From NCBI RefSeq assembly GCF_000346465.2, contig NC_034012.1, forward strand, positions 14,343,119-14,407,118: a stretch of DNA of 64,000 nt. The letters are read 5' to 3'. Numbering within the stretch: position 1 is the first letter of the stretch; each line of letters begins with the position of its first letter. A program made the translations under genes and the position numbers. Source of the DNA: Prunus persica (lineage: Eukaryota; Streptophyta; Magnoliopsida; Rosales; Rosaceae). The notes beneath the pieces were generated by a model. It did not search any database. It was not told where the DNA came from and worked only from the letters and a program-made list of their open reading frames with translations. Positions 9,467 through 20,977 of this stretch are shown here, piece by piece.

Positions 9467-11400
9467 ACCTCACCAAAGAACCCAAAAAGAATCAGCTGCA
9501 AGTTGGAAGAGATAACTAAGAGGAGAGGACCTGCGAGTCAAACCTCACCGAAAAACCCAAAATTTGTTACACAATCCCAAGACAAATTGAGAAAAATTTG
9601 TTGCACAATCCCAAAATTTTATAAACAAGCTTCAAGCATAATATTCCTAAAAAAGTTATTGTATAATCCCACTGAAATAACATTCTCTACACATGCTGAA
9701 AATATTAATTTTAAACCCAGAGAGTAAAATTTTAAATTAAACCCACAATTATGTTTCAACAAATTTCTGTACAATCTCACTCAAATTTGACTTGGAGGGA
9801 CTTGAACTCACATCAAGCACCAAAAATTCAAACCCAAATGTGAAGGAGAAAAGCTGAGCTGGCTACCTGAGACGCCATGCATGGAGGTCGAAAGAGGTGA
9901 TAGAGAGTGAGAGATGGAGGTGGAAAGGGTGAGGTCATTGTCGCCGATGTGGGTGCAAGTGAAAGAGAGAAGAGAGGAGAGAAGGGCTGAGAGAGTGAGA
10001 TTGAGAAATTGTGAAAGAGGATTTGGGAGAGCTCAGAACGAGTAAATAAAAGTGAAAGAGGGGCAAAAGGAAGAAGAAGAAGAAAAGAGACTAGAGAGAT
10101 GAGAGTATTTTAGAGAACAATGACTCAGAAGAAAAAAAAAACTAAGTCAAGGATGGGCAATAGGCCGTCAATAAGGAGTTTTTATAAGGGGCATTTGTGA
10201 TTGGGTTTCAAAATAAGGATATTAGTGAATAAATTAGGTGAGCCAGGAGTAAAGCCGCCAATTTCCCTACAAATAACCCAATTCAGCTTGGCTTCCCTGG
10301 ACTCGGAGCTTCTTCTGGCTTAAATTAGTTGCTGACTTTTAGGGTAGTCCCAATCCCAAAGGGCTTTGATGACAGAAGTATTCCAAATTAGGTTGCTTCT
10401 GCTTTCAAGAGATGCAATGGGCTTCCCAGCTTCCTCCCTCTATGGTGCTTCTACTTTCAAGAGATGGTCTTCTAGGCCCCCTTGGTGATCCTTCTTTTAT
10501 GTTAATATCTTCTGTATATTTCTGCAAGCTTTTTGTTGGCCTCATGGATTTGTTTCTACTATGTCGTTGCTTGCCTGGGTTCTTTGGGTTTCCTTACTAG
10601 AGTTCTAGCTAGGGTCGTTTACCTGAGTGTATTTATCCACGTTGTACTCTTGTGTATCCATCTCCTATTGCTGGAGGACTCATGTAAAGTAATGAGCATT
10701 ATGTATCTGAGGTTTACCAAATTTCTATCTCTCTGCATTTGGCCTTTTGTGGAATTAATTTTGGAAACAAGATAATTAAGGGGAAGAAACAAGAACAATT
10801 GGGATGTAACTACCTTGAGAAGGTACAATTTAACTAACGACAAGCTGATGCACCACCAAGACTCGTAAGACTATTTAATTAAAGAATTTTACATAACCGT
10901 GAGGGGTTTAATAATTAAAAGTTGTTTAGATAATATGAAATATTGGCTTTTAAGTGTATATTACATAAATGATAGGGTGCTATTAAATGGGTACTCATAC
11001 AATGGGGACTGATATTGAACCAACGTGAACTGCTGTATTTTTGCGTTTCTAAGGGAGAAGATACTAAAACTCACATCTGTCTTGTTTGAAGAGTACACAA
11101 TTGCAAATTGAAATGTCATGATTAGTGCCTAATATAATAGACACCATTCCAAATATCAGATCCCAAGCTTGAAGCCATTGAACATGGCTTGGCTTAACTC
11201 AAATGGCTTGTATCTTAAAAGGTATTTCTTTAATGGAAAATAGGGAAGGACTGACTCAATAAATGGTACCCAAACAACAATAGCAACCCCAAACTAGGAT
11301 ACTGATTTAAAAATAGTGGCTGCATAGCCTCTATTGGTTAATGGAGACAATTTATTGTCTCAAAATTTAACTTAGGGGACAAATCTGGATCAGTACAGTG
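9467..11400. other. interior of the second CACTA, no gene recognised
   Basis: The sequence is almost duplicated at 28891-30490, with a roughly 160-bp stretch at 29841-30001 that is absent here. It includes a purine-rich block (about 9880-10140) resembling an inverted 5' leader, and a 10412-10775 stretch with only short unrecognised frames. Confidence 0.5.
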
Positions 11401-11418
11401 TGTGTTTTTTTAGTAGTG

Positions 11419-12180
11419 ACTGGACTTGTGCAAAACTAATATCAACGATGTCCTAATCCAAGTTTAATAGCTTCAGATGCATGACACCATCGCTCGTCTC
11501 TTTTTCATTGCTTCACTCCCAAGTCTTAGTCTCTTCCTCTACTTTTGGTAACCATTTCGTTTTTAGTATTGAGTTTTTGTTTTGAAACCCAAACTATGAT
11601 AGCAGTTTAAACTGTTCTTAGTTTTCAGTATTCGTTTTTATTTTTATTTTATTTTCTTGTTTTTTTATTCACCAATTTTACATAACCACACATACATTGC
11701 GCTCCATTACCACAACGTCAATCATTAATCCTATATGCACTGTGTTTTGTTGTATATTCTAATAATAGTATATGGTGGTATAATGAACCTTTTAGCTGTA
11801 CGTAAGAACATAACTATACACTGGAGCACTGGCATGAATTTAAGCACCTACAAAAGAAACGTGTCAAAAGAAGGGCAGCTGCTCTTGACAAACATACCCA
11901 CACAAGGTGATTAAAAAACATGCTTCTCGTAATAGAGGAGAGGTCATATAACTCTTGAATTATTTCCAGTAGATATTTAATCCACACGGTTGACTTGTAA
12001 GAGAACACTTCTTGACTTTTATTAAGAGATATAAAACCATAAACCTAGCTAGTGATTTAAGAAATTAAGCGACAGCAGAGAGGGCACATGAACCCTCAGG
12101 TATTCAAACAGAAAGCTAACACACAACTTGACTTCTACGAGACACAACCAAACATGGAGCTGTCTGTTTTCTTACTACAT
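11419..12180. other. 3' flank of PL pseudogene, duplicated in unit 3
   Basis: This matches about 33592-33780 plus 34925-35330. Unit 3 has an additional AT-rich insertion of about 1.15 kb (33775-34925) between the two parts. No gene was seen. Confidence 0.6.
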
Positions 12181-12752
12181 TCACAGGCTATTCCAGAACT
12201 TGTTTACCCTTGTCCTTATTAAGCTTAGGGCCCTCGATTCCTTACACGCTTTTAAGAAGAGGGTCTTGCATGGAGCTGTCTGTTCTGCTGCTAGGTCCTG
12301 CCTTGCCCTCCCCACCATCATGGTAGCGCTGATCATTTGTTTCTTTGGTCTCAAGAAAAGAGGTAAACTCATCCTCATGCTGATATACTGGACGGAAAAC
12401 CACACATTTTGGTGTACAGCCCTCCCCTATTGCTTGCAAGTTGCAAATGAAGCATTTAAGCGACTACACCCATTCAACTGATCTTGAAACCACTTCCGTG
12501 GTATATAGGACAGCCAAATGAATCCTCCATCTTCTGATCACTTTAATTCTCCCCCCGTTGTTTGATAGGGGTAGAGAGAATATTCCAAACTTGTGTTGTC
12601 AGTTTCCAAGTGACAAATCAGGCAGTGAGGAGTTTCTGGATCCAATTTGTCGTGGCAGGTAGTTGGATTCTCAAGCTCTGAGAAAATTGCATAAAGCGCC
12701 AGTCCCATCCAATTTATGTGACTACATAGAGATGGCGGTAACGGGATTTGCC
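12181..12752 (-). pseudogene. C-JID/PL exon (last module), unit 1
   Basis: The minus-strand translation shows a post-LRR C-JID module of TNL immune receptors: IPLPPSLCSHINWMGLAL, a LICHLET strand, then GFIWLSYIPRKWF. The tail has a displaced frame, PVYQHEDEFTSFLETKE. The exon starts after an acceptor CCTTCAG (first base 12752). TGA replaces the Trp codon in the GGELKW stretch, and a further stop plus frameshift follow NASFATCKQ. The copy at 35330-35901 keeps that Trp but has other lesions. C-JID domains contact effectors in Roq1/RPP1-type TNLs. This copy cannot encode an intact one. Confidence 0.75.
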
Positions 12753-12867
12753 CTGAAGGACCAATGACATGAAAAGGACTGAGGGAAAGTTGCTTGAAGT
12801 ATGATGTCTCGATTAAAATCCTTCAAAATATAAAAATCAAGAAATATTATTGGATTCAGATAGCTGA

Positions 12868-12870
<3 letters not shown>

Positions 12871-12940
<70 letters not shown>
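12871..12940. repeat. (GA)35 microsatellite abutting a splice donor
   Basis: On the minus strand the PL exon ends TTTTCAG and the intron reads GTCTCTCTCT..., so the 70-bp repeat begins inside the 5' splice site. In unit 3 the matching intron start (36035 downward) has only a short, interrupted CT run. Confidence 0.95.
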
Positions 12941-12941
<1 letters not shown>

Positions 12942-12944
<3 letters not shown>

Positions 12945-13451
12945 AAAATGTTGTGGTTAGGGTATTAATATTCCACTGGTTTGCCCCATATGATCTTGAT
13001 GTGGCTGCTCAGGAGAGAGATCTTCCACAAACTGAGTAATGAGATCCACATTGTCAAAGGAGGAGGTCCAGGACTGGATTATTGCTTTCTTAAATTCCTC
13101 CTCGTCTTGCTGGTACAAGAAACGGATACCACAGTTGTCCACTGTGAAGGCTGGGCAAGTGTTGTAAATTTTGGGCACTACAATATCAGAATTAGCAGCA
13201 CTAAACTCTGATAGACAAACACGGGGTATGTAAGTCACCCAAATAAATCACCGCACATGTAACCACTTGAATTTCTCTTTTGTTATGGAACACATGGCAA
13301 CCGGATTCAAGCAATGTTCACCCATTCTTAAGGGACACAGAAGTTTGACAGTCATTTTGGAGCCCAGATCTTCAAGCGTGGCAGCTGGATGCTCATGGAC
13401 TGAAAAAGAAGCAATTATAACAAGTCCCCTCCAATTTTTATCATCATACAG
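12942..13451 (-). pseudogene. C-JID/PL exon, 3' half, unit 1
   Basis: Together with 18525-18750 and 22599-22870 this forms one PL exon broken by two Copia insertions. On the minus strand it carries the middle of a C-JID (HPAATLEDLGSKMTVKLL..., FIWVTYIPRVCL), then PAFTVDNCGIRFLYQQDEEE and ITQFVEDLSPEQPHQDHMGQ. A stop lies just before FIWVTYIPR. The middle section (13176-13416) is missing from the unit 3 copy. The exon ends at 12942 at a CAG|GT donor. Confidence 0.75.
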
Positions 13452-13765
13452 TGTGGAAAATGAGGGGGAGAATATGTTTTCTCATTATATTTTGTTTACA
13501 AGATTACACAGGTATATATGTATAAGCTAGGGAAGGCTAATATCCACTGGCCAGGTTAAGAACCATTGGCCAGTCTAAGAGCTGTTGGCCAACACACCAC
13601 AACCTTAACTTTAACCCCTAATTATAGGAAAACTCTAATTACAAGCAACAAGATCAAATCCCCTAAATTAAGGACGTGTAAATCAAGACGTGTAAATCAA
13701 TCACTAAATCAATCATAGGTAGCAGCCACCAAGCTAACAACAGCTATCAGCTTCCAATACTTCCA
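13452..13765 (-). repeat. 3' LTR of Copia-1
   Basis: 314 bp, paired with 18211-18524. Confidence 0.92.
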
Positions 13766-13775
13766 ATACTCCCCC

Positions 13776-15321
13776 TCAAGCTGGATCAAGTGGATTAATT
13801 GATCCAAGCTTGGAGAGCAAGCGTTGAAACTGAGTGGAAGCAAGAGACTTGGTGAAAACATCAGCAAGTTGATCATGGCTCAAAGTGAATGTGGTTTGAA
13901 TTACCTTGGACTGAACCTGTTCACGAACATAGTGACAGTCAACTTCAATGTGTTTGGTCCGTTCATGGAACACGGGATTGGAGGCAACATAGCTGCCTGA
14001 TTGTCACAAAAAAGAGACATAGGTTTGTTGCTCAAAAAACCCAAGTCTGAGATAAGGCTCTTGAGCCAAATGAGTTCACATGCAGTGGAAGCCATGGCTC
14101 TATACTCAGCTTCGGCACTTGAGCGAGCAATTACATTTTGCTTTTTGCTCTTCCATGTCACGATGTTTCCTCCAACAAATGTGCAGTAGCCAGTAGTGAA
14201 TTTTCTATCAATAGCATTCCCTGCCCAGTCAGCATCGATGTATGCCATGATTTGAGTATGACCATTGTTCTTCATGATAATTCCACGACCAATGGAGCCC
14301 TTGAGGTATCTTAGAATCCTTTTAACAACATTTAAATGAGCCTCAGTGGGTGCATGCATGAATTGGCTTACAAGACTGACGGCGTAAGTTATATCCGGTC
14401 TAGTAATGATGAGATATATAAGCTTACCCACCAGTCTTTGGTAGTAACTTATATCGCTGAGAGGCTCTCCTTCCAAGTCCAACTTCAATTTGCTATCAAG
14501 AGGTGTACGGGCCGGTTTGCAATCTATCATCTTCACTTCTTGAAGCAAGTCAATCACATACTTCCGTTGACTTAAAAACAGTCCCTTGGGAGAAGTAGCC
14601 ATTTCAATCCCAAGGAAGTATTTTAACATTCCTAAGTCTCTAATGGCGAATTTCTGATGAAGAGAATGCTTAAGAGTGTTAATCTCATCAATATTATCAC
14701 ATGTGATGATGATATCATCAACGTAGATTAGAACAACTAATTTGCCAACTGATCCAGTTTGAACAAACAAGGATGAATCAACATGACTTCTCTTGAAACC
14801 AAACTTTTCAAGTACAGAGCTTAGCTTGGCATACCAGGCACGTGGAGATTGTTTCAATCCATAAATGGATTTGTGAAGCTTGCAAACCATCTTGAATTCT
14901 GTGCTTGTGGATGACCAGGAGGTAATTGCATGTAAACTTCCTCTTCAAGGTCTCCATGCAAAAAAGCATATTTTACATCCATTTGTTACAACGGCCACTC
15001 ATGATTAACTGCAACAAATAACAAAACCCTCACTGTTCTCATCTTAGCCACAGGAGCAAATGTCTCCTTATAATCAACTCCAAACATTTGAGTAAAACCG
15101 CGAGCCACCAACCTTGCCTTGTGTCTTTCAATTGAACCATCAGAATTAAGTTTGGTTTTGTAGATCCACCTACTGCCTACCACCTTCTTTCCCTTTGGAA
15201 GCTGGACTACACTCCAGGTTTTATTTTCATCCAAAGCCTTGAGTTCTTCTTCCATGGCTAGCCTCCAAACATCTTGAAGATTGGCTTCTTGAAAATTCCT
15301 TGGTTTACTTTCATTTGACAA
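13776..15321 (-). pseudogene. Copia-1 reverse transcriptase and RNase H
   Basis: 15321-14986 holds the RT N-terminal part ([48 protein letters not shown]). 14890-13901 continues with [19 protein letters not shown], the catalytic YVDD at about residues 57-60 of that frame and FLGIEM, then RNase H signatures ADWAGN, SSAEAEYRAM and CDNQAAM. The last part (13973-13776: HERTKHIEVDCHYVRE, HDQLADVFTKSL) is in another frame. At least two frame breaks make it non-functional. Confidence 0.9.
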
Positions 15322-16549
15322 TTACTGAGAAAAATTGCATGGGAGTGAGAGACTTTGGAGTAATTTACAAACTTGTGAATTAGGTATCTTACATTGAACG
15401 TTACATAGTCTTGTAGCCTTGATGGTGGATGTCTATCTCGAGTTGGATTCCTCCGAGGTTGAGATGGGATCACAATAGGTTCAGCTCCACTCTCTTCTAT
15501 AGATGATGTGTCATTGTCATGAGGAACAACTTGTGCTTCGGAGGCTTCAGTTTCATCTCCAATAATCACGTTGTCAATATTGGTTGCATGAGAGTCACTG
15601 TTGTGAGGTACTGAATGAACACAATCACTTGTTTCGGCTGGATTTGGTAATGGAAAGAAATCCAGTAAGTGCTCCCCCTGACGATTTTGATCTGATGGTT
15701 TGTTGAAATACGGTTTGATCTCATCAAACCTTACATCTCTTGAGACAAATAGCTTCTTGGAACATGGATTGTAACATTTGTAACCTTTTTGAGTGGAGGA
15801 GTAACCATGAAAACACACTTAATTGCCTTGGGATCTAGCTTGTCTCGGTGATGGGATTGGATATGAGCATAACAAGTACATCCAAAAATTCTCAGATGGG
15901 AAAGGTTAATTTTTTTTGTTTTGCATGACCTCATATGGTGATTTTGAATCCAGAACCCGACTAGGCAGTCTGTTGATGAGGTAGGTAGCTACAAGAATCC
16001 TTGAGACCAAAACCTCTTAGGCACATTCATTTGTAACATTAGAGCCTTGGTTTTCTCAAGTAGATCCCTATTCTTCCTTTCGGCAATTCCATTTTGCTGA
16101 GGAGTACCTACATAACTTGTTGGATGTATAATGCCATGTGTGCTCAAATAGTTAGTCATATTTTTGGATGTATATTCAGTGCCATTATCAGACCTTAGTA
16201 TGTGAATTTGAGACGAAAAATGGTTCATGACAAGATTATGAAAATTCTTGAAAGCATCCATGACTTCACTTTTGAATTTTAGGAGGTACAACCAAGTGAC
16301 TCTTGAAAAATCGTCAACAAAGGTAACGTAGTACCTATAACCATCAAAAGACTCTAGAGGTGCAGGTCCCCAAACATCGGAGTGCACCATCTCAAAAAGC
16401 TTGCTAGCTCTAGATATGGAAGAATTAAATGGAAGTCTAGTAAATTTTGACAAATGACAGATTTCACATACAAGTGAGGATTTGCATAAGCTAGGGAACA
16501 AAGTAGACAAAACAAATTCTGAGGGATGTGCTAGACGTTGGTGCCACAA
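15258..16549 (-). pseudogene. Copia-1 integrase and linker
   Basis: 16549-15989 has the GAG-pre-integrase zinc site (HQRLAHPS ... CEICHLSK) and the integrase core: VHSDVWGP (first Asp), RSDNGTEY (second Asp), NGIAERKNR (Glu). 15934-15731 (NLSHLRIFGCTCYAHI) and 15818-15258 ([17 protein letters not shown]) cover the integrase C-terminal region and the linker to RT. Each piece is in a different frame. Confidence 0.9.
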
Positions 16550-16726
16550 CTGATGTTCTAGATTTGAACTGACTTGGAACCCTTTTGGAACATTAAGGTT
16601 CTTTGAAAAATAGTACAGCCCATTTAGGTAGTGACCTTCACCAATCAGCTTCTTGGTGGCTAGATCCTGAAAAACAACATTGTGAGGGGAAAAAATTGCA
16701 CGACAGTTGAGAGAATTTGTAATCCT

Positions 16727-17137
16727 TCATACGGACAGCAATTGAAAAGGAAAGGATGGAACATAAAATGCTATGGACTCAACACTATCTGAAATCAGTT
16801 TAACTTTCCCTCTACCTAGAACGGGTACACCTCTACCATTTGCTATAGAAACTAGTGATGATGTAGTGTAGCTTTCAAAATTGTATAGCTTTGAATATTG
16901 ATTTGTCATGTGATTAGTGGCACCTGAGTTTATAATCCAAAAATCATGAGAATGACTAACATTTGGAGCAGTTGAAAGAGCATACATAATACCTGGAACA
17001 TCTCCTTGAGGTACATGATTAGACTCAGCTAAGAATCCTGCAAACTGCCTAAGGAGAGCAGTTTGATTTCCACCAGTCAATACTTCGCCTATGCTTCCTT
17101 TTTTGGTTTGAAGATAGGCTGAGAATTCATTTATCAA
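16727..17137 (-). pseudogene. Copia-1 protease with active-site Asp lost
   Basis: The frame contains WIINSGATNHMTN, where Copia aspartic proteases have W-I-x-D-S-G-A. The catalytic Asp reads Asn, so this protease should be inactive. The frame runs on into LLSV before a break. Confidence 0.85.
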
Positions 17138-17315
17138 GTCAGCCGGATTGGCTGTGAAGTTCGTCAGCCGGATTGGCTGTGACGTTCGTCAGCCCATCAA
17201 TTGATGTAGCAGCAGCAGTAACATGGTTTTTGTTTGTATTTGATCTGGTTTGTGAGCCCTTGTAGCCTCTTGAAGGCTTGTTCTCAAACTTTGGCTTCAA
17301 CTCAGGGTGTAATAT

Positions 17316-18137
17316 CTAGCATCGATCTATTAGATGTCCAATATTATTGCAATGTAAGCACTTCAGATCTGGCCTTTTTCCCTTGTACATTCTATCTCCA
17401 GATGACTTGTGGTTTGTCACAAAAGCTCTAGCCTCAGACACACTAGATTTGATGTCAACATTCATGACTTCCCTACGTACTTCTTCTCGTTGGATAGTAG
17501 TGTAAACACTTGCAAATGATGGAAGTTCGGGGTTCATTAGAATATGGCTTCTAAGATCTTCATATTCAGACCCCAAACTTGCAAGCAAATGAAACTTTTT
17601 GTCTTCCTCAGACCTCTTTAACAGTATGGCAGCATCGATAGTATGTGGTCGATACATATTTAGTTCGTTCCACATATTTTTCATGCAACCGAGATGATGA
17701 ACAATGGATTTATCACCTTGTTTGAGACTTGCAAGATTCCTCTTAAGTTGGAACATTCGAGCTGCATTGTTTTGATTGCCATACATATCTTTGACTGCCT
17801 TCCAAAGAGAAAGAGAGGATTCTGAAAAACTGAAGATTTCAGACAGCTTAGGATCCATGGAGTTAAGGAGCCACGACATGACCAGTTGGTCTTTGCACAG
17901 CCATGCTTCATACTCCGGAGACGAATCTTCAGGTGCCTCAATGGTTCCATTAACAAATCCCAGTTTGGATCTTCCTCCAAGGGCAAGAGTTACTACTCTA
18001 GAACATGGAAGATAGTTAAACTCATTTAACAACACAGAGCACAGTCGCTGGTTTGGGTTGACTTCAGCTTTTGGAAAACTAGAATGAGGTACTGTGAAGC
18101 TTTCAACTTCAGAGCCAAAAGGATTATCTTCAGCCAT
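17316..18137 (-). CDS. Copia-1 Gag (UBN2-type) with zinc knuckle
   Basis: A 273-residue open frame starts about 60 bp after the primer site. It has the UBN2/DUF4219-type Gag pattern (WLLNSMDPKLSEIFSFSES, LWKAVKDMYGNQNNAARMF, LKRNLASLKQGDKSIVHHL) and ends in a CCHC zinc knuckle CLHCNNIGHLIDRC at residues 259-273. It would form the particle shell and bind RNA. It is intact over this stretch, unlike the downstream pol parts. Confidence 0.85.
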   Translation of the reverse strand: MAEDNPFGSEVESFTVPHSSFPKAEVNPNQRLCSVLLNEFNYLPCSRVVTLALGGRSKLGFVNGTIEAPEDSSPEYEAWLCKDQLVMSWLLNSMDPKLSEIFSFSESSLSLWKAVKDMYGNQNNAARMFQLKRNLASLKQGDKSIVHHLGCMKNMWNELNMYRPHTIDAAILLKRSEEDKKFHLLASLGSEYEDLRSHILMNPELPSFASVYTTIQREEVRREVMNVDIKSSVSEARAFVTNHKSSGDRMYKGKRPDLKCLHCNNIGHLIDRC

Positions 18138-18210
18138 TATTGAATAGCATGTACAGAAGAAACAAAGGTAAAATGGAGACAGGCCGGTTAAGGTTCCTGC
18201 TCTGATACCA

Positions 18211-18524
18211 TGTGGAAAATGATGGGGAGAATATGTTTTCTCATTATATTTTGTTTACAAGATTACACAGGTATATATGTATAAGCTAGGGAAGGCTAAT
18301 ATCCACTGGCCAGGTTAAGAACCATTGGCCAGTCTAAGAGCTGTTGGCCAACACACCACAACCTTAATTTTAACCCCTAATTATAAGAAAACTCTAATTA
18401 CAAGCAACAAGATCAAATCCCCTAAATTAAGGACGTGTAAATCAAGACGTGTAAATCAATCACTAAATCAATCACAGCTAGCAGCCACCAAGCTAACCAC
18501 AGCTATTAGCTACCAATACTTCCA
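18211..18524 (-). repeat. 5' LTR of Copia-1
   Basis: 314 bp, paired with 13452-13765. The primer-binding site lies immediately inward. Confidence 0.92.
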
Positions 18525-18750
18525 ATAGTTTTGGAGGTAGTTGGATTCCTTCCCAGGATGACATAGCAGTCCAATGTTTGAAATACTCTACCTTCCGTGG
18601 GAAACAAAAATTGAAGGCATTCCAAGAAATTTTATCTCTTTTAATACTGAGTGTTGCCACCTGGGAGTTTTGAAGGAAAGCCTGCAGGTACCTTTGCCAT
18701 TGTGCTGGACTATAGCTTCCATAGAGTTGAGTCTCAGCAAATACATGCAC
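18525..18750 (-). pseudogene. C-JID/PL exon, middle fragment, unit 1
   Basis: The minus-strand translation reads FAETQLYGSYSPAQWQRYLQ, AFLQNSQVATLSIKRDKIS, WNAFNFCFPRKVEYFKHW and SSWEGIQLPPKL, matching 36320-36550 in unit 3. It is bounded by Copia-1 and Copia-2. Relative to unit 3 a short stretch (SVSKHFNP) is absent after DKIS. Confidence 0.8.
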
Positions 18751-19065
18751 TGTTAATGTTTTGAATTTTTTGAACGAAGAAATCACAGAAGGAGAAAAGG
18801 AGAAGAAGCAAGAAGAATTGCATAACGCTGCTCTACTATACGTGTAGCAGAGAGAATGTTCATTTCATTCAGTCTCTCTCTCTCTTACAACCTCACGCAC
18901 TTAGAATGAGGGAATATTGCCGTTAGGCACAGTAGCTGGATCCCTTACATCACAAGGTGATCTCAGCCATTCATCTAGGCATCCAATGAGATCCTTACAC
19001 TTCGCTTATAAGGCTTAAAGAAACGAAAAACTAAATTAAGTCAGCTTAAGGCTTATAATTCAACA
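18751..19065 (-). repeat. 3' LTR of Copia-2
   Basis: 315 bp, paired with 22287-22598. The purine tract AAGACTTAAAGGGGAG lies just inside. Confidence 0.9.
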
Positions 19066-19289
19066 CTCCCCTTTAAGTCTTGGGCAGATCGAATAACATA
19101 TGTTTCTCTTCCTCTTCCTTCATTTCCTCTTCTGCATGCGTGCTTGACTTCGGTCTTTTGTGGGTCATTTGAGTGAAAACGGGTTAAAACTCTGAAACAA
19201 TCACAGTCGCACAATCTCATTAAAAGACATCCAACGGTTGAGCGCCCCATCCCTCAAATAACACTATTTGAGGGATCCCTCGACTGAAG

Positions 19290-20905
19290 GGAACTGTATA
19301 TACATAAATTCCATAATCCGAACAATCTATATTTAATGCATATTATTTTAATCCATAAAAACCATGCACTTTCAAAACAAAGTCCACCCACTTCTTAATA
19401 ATCATATATTTTAATAATCGTATATTCCAAATTTCAAATATTGCATGAACTTCAAATAACAATATAACATCCGACAATCCCCTAATTTAAAACAATAAAT
19501 TAATCTCATAGTCCCATGTAATCAACATAACTCAAATAACGATCAAGACTCGTCAATAAGGTCGTTCTAATACTCCTCGAAAGGTGAAACTACCTCGGAA
19601 GACTCACGGTCAACTGAGGGGTCAAACTGCCCAAACTTGGTCAACGGGTCTACGACCTCCGTTTTACGATCCAAAAGTTTTTATGGGTTCCACAAGGTTT
19701 AGGATGAACGTCCTGTAAGTTTGGTCCGGATCGAACTGTCGGATCGCTCGCGATCGCATGATGAGATGGTTATCGTTTAACGCAAACTTTAAGTTATTGA
19801 ATTGGAACATCCGGGGCTCCAATTCACGATCCGCAAAATCCTACACGTTCCTAGGAATTCCTAGATCAACATATATCAAATTGGAGTCGATCCAACGGTC
19901 CGAACATATCGAACCCGGATAACGCCTAATATGCGATATCCGATCGATGATCAAACGATAACCAAATTCATATCTGAGCATACCGTTGTACTTGGGACGA
20001 CACGAGGATGATTTTAGGACTCAAGGACAGGCCAAAAAGTGGCCCACGCCCCACCCCACGAGCCGATAGTGCGTGGGTGTCCAAATCAAATTCCATCGAT
20101 CAGAAAAACTCCAAACCACCAGTCAAGACTTATACCTACATGATCACCATATAGAATGGAGCAACTTTTGTTCTTGGACCTATCCCAAAAAGTCGATGGA
20201 AGTGGTCGGAATCGGAGGCCAAAAATTGGCCAAACTATTATCACTTAAATTCGTTTCCAAACGTAGAAATTTCTCCTAAATACTATAACCAGCAGCTAGA
20301 ACTCATTGAAAGATTGAAAAGCATACCAAATTCGAAGAAAATGGTGGCCGGAGGCGTCCAAACGAGCTCCCAAAAAATTACGTAAAGTCTATCAAAACCG
20401 GCCAGTTTATCTCGATTTTTCGGAGACCACGACGGCCGATCGAGGCGGGAATGGGCTGCAATTGGAAGAGGGAAGTGAGGTGGTCCTTTTGGGACCGTTC
20501 CGCCAGGAATGGCGGCGTGTGGCGGCGGTAGTGGCTCGGAGAAGTTGCTGCCGTTGCAAGGGAGGGGGTTCTGTTTTGCAGAGAGAAAAAATGGGAGAGA
20601 TCATGAGGGGGAGAGAGATAGGAGAGAATTTCATATATTTAAAAAAAACATCAAAAGAAAATTACGATTTTGCCACTGAGTCTATTTTGATCGTATTTTC
20701 TTCGTTACAACTCCGATTCGAGCCTACTATGTGTCTACGGACTCATCTCAGTACGATCTACATAAAAATACCAGTCACTTCCCCAAAATCCTTTCAGATT
20801 AAAAAGTGGCCAAATTACCCCTACTCCGAGAGCAAAATTGAAATTTCATAATTTATTAAATTAATTAAATTATTGAATCTTTTAAATTTGGGTCGGCATG
20901 TTACA
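19290..20905 (-). mobile_element. Gypsy-type LTR fragment nested in Copia-2
   Basis: The sequence from about 19580 to the end GGTCGGCATGTTACA (20905) matches 40440-41761 of the solo LTR at 39360-41761, with clear divergence. Shared landmarks include CGGAACATCCGGGGCTCC-like and CATATATCAAATT stretches. The left boundary and target duplication could not be fixed. Confidence 0.65.
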
Positions 20906-20977
20906 TTTTCTCCCTCTAGTAGTATCAATAACTAGTGAGCCCATGCCAGCCATATTCACCAGCACACCAGTTGCCAT

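Larger units (their letters stand above)
8355..11418. mobile_element. non-autonomous CACTA transposon, 3.06 kb
   Basis: The left end is CACTACTAGAAAATC (8355) and the right end TTTTTTTAGTAGTG (to 11418), giving an imperfect inverted repeat CACTACTA-(G/A)-AAAA. Flanking triplets are AGT and ACT, a one-mismatch TSD. After 11418 the sequence joins ACTGGACTTGTGC, which matches unit 3 at about 33592, where no such element is present. The interior contains CT and TTC microsatellites, a TTGCATGTTTAT minisatellite and purine-rich sequence, but no transposase. Unit 2 carries the same element from 27608. Confidence 0.8.
13452..18524 (-). mobile_element. Copia LTR retrotransposon (Copia-1), 5.07 kb, decayed
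   Basis: Two 314-bp LTRs lie at 13452-13765 and 18211-18524; on the minus strand they start TGGAAGTATTGG and end TTTTCCACA. They differ at about eight positions. The primer site TGGTATCAGAGCAGGAACC is next to the 5' LTR (18192-18210) and the purine tract TTGAGGGGGAGTAT is next to the 3' LTR. Protein order is gag, protease, integrase, RT, RNase H, as in Copia. Host sequence on both sides joins to the unit 3 PL exon (CATACAG/TTTTGGAGG). The flanks TACAG and ATAGT do not form a clean 5-bp TSD. Confidence 0.95.
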
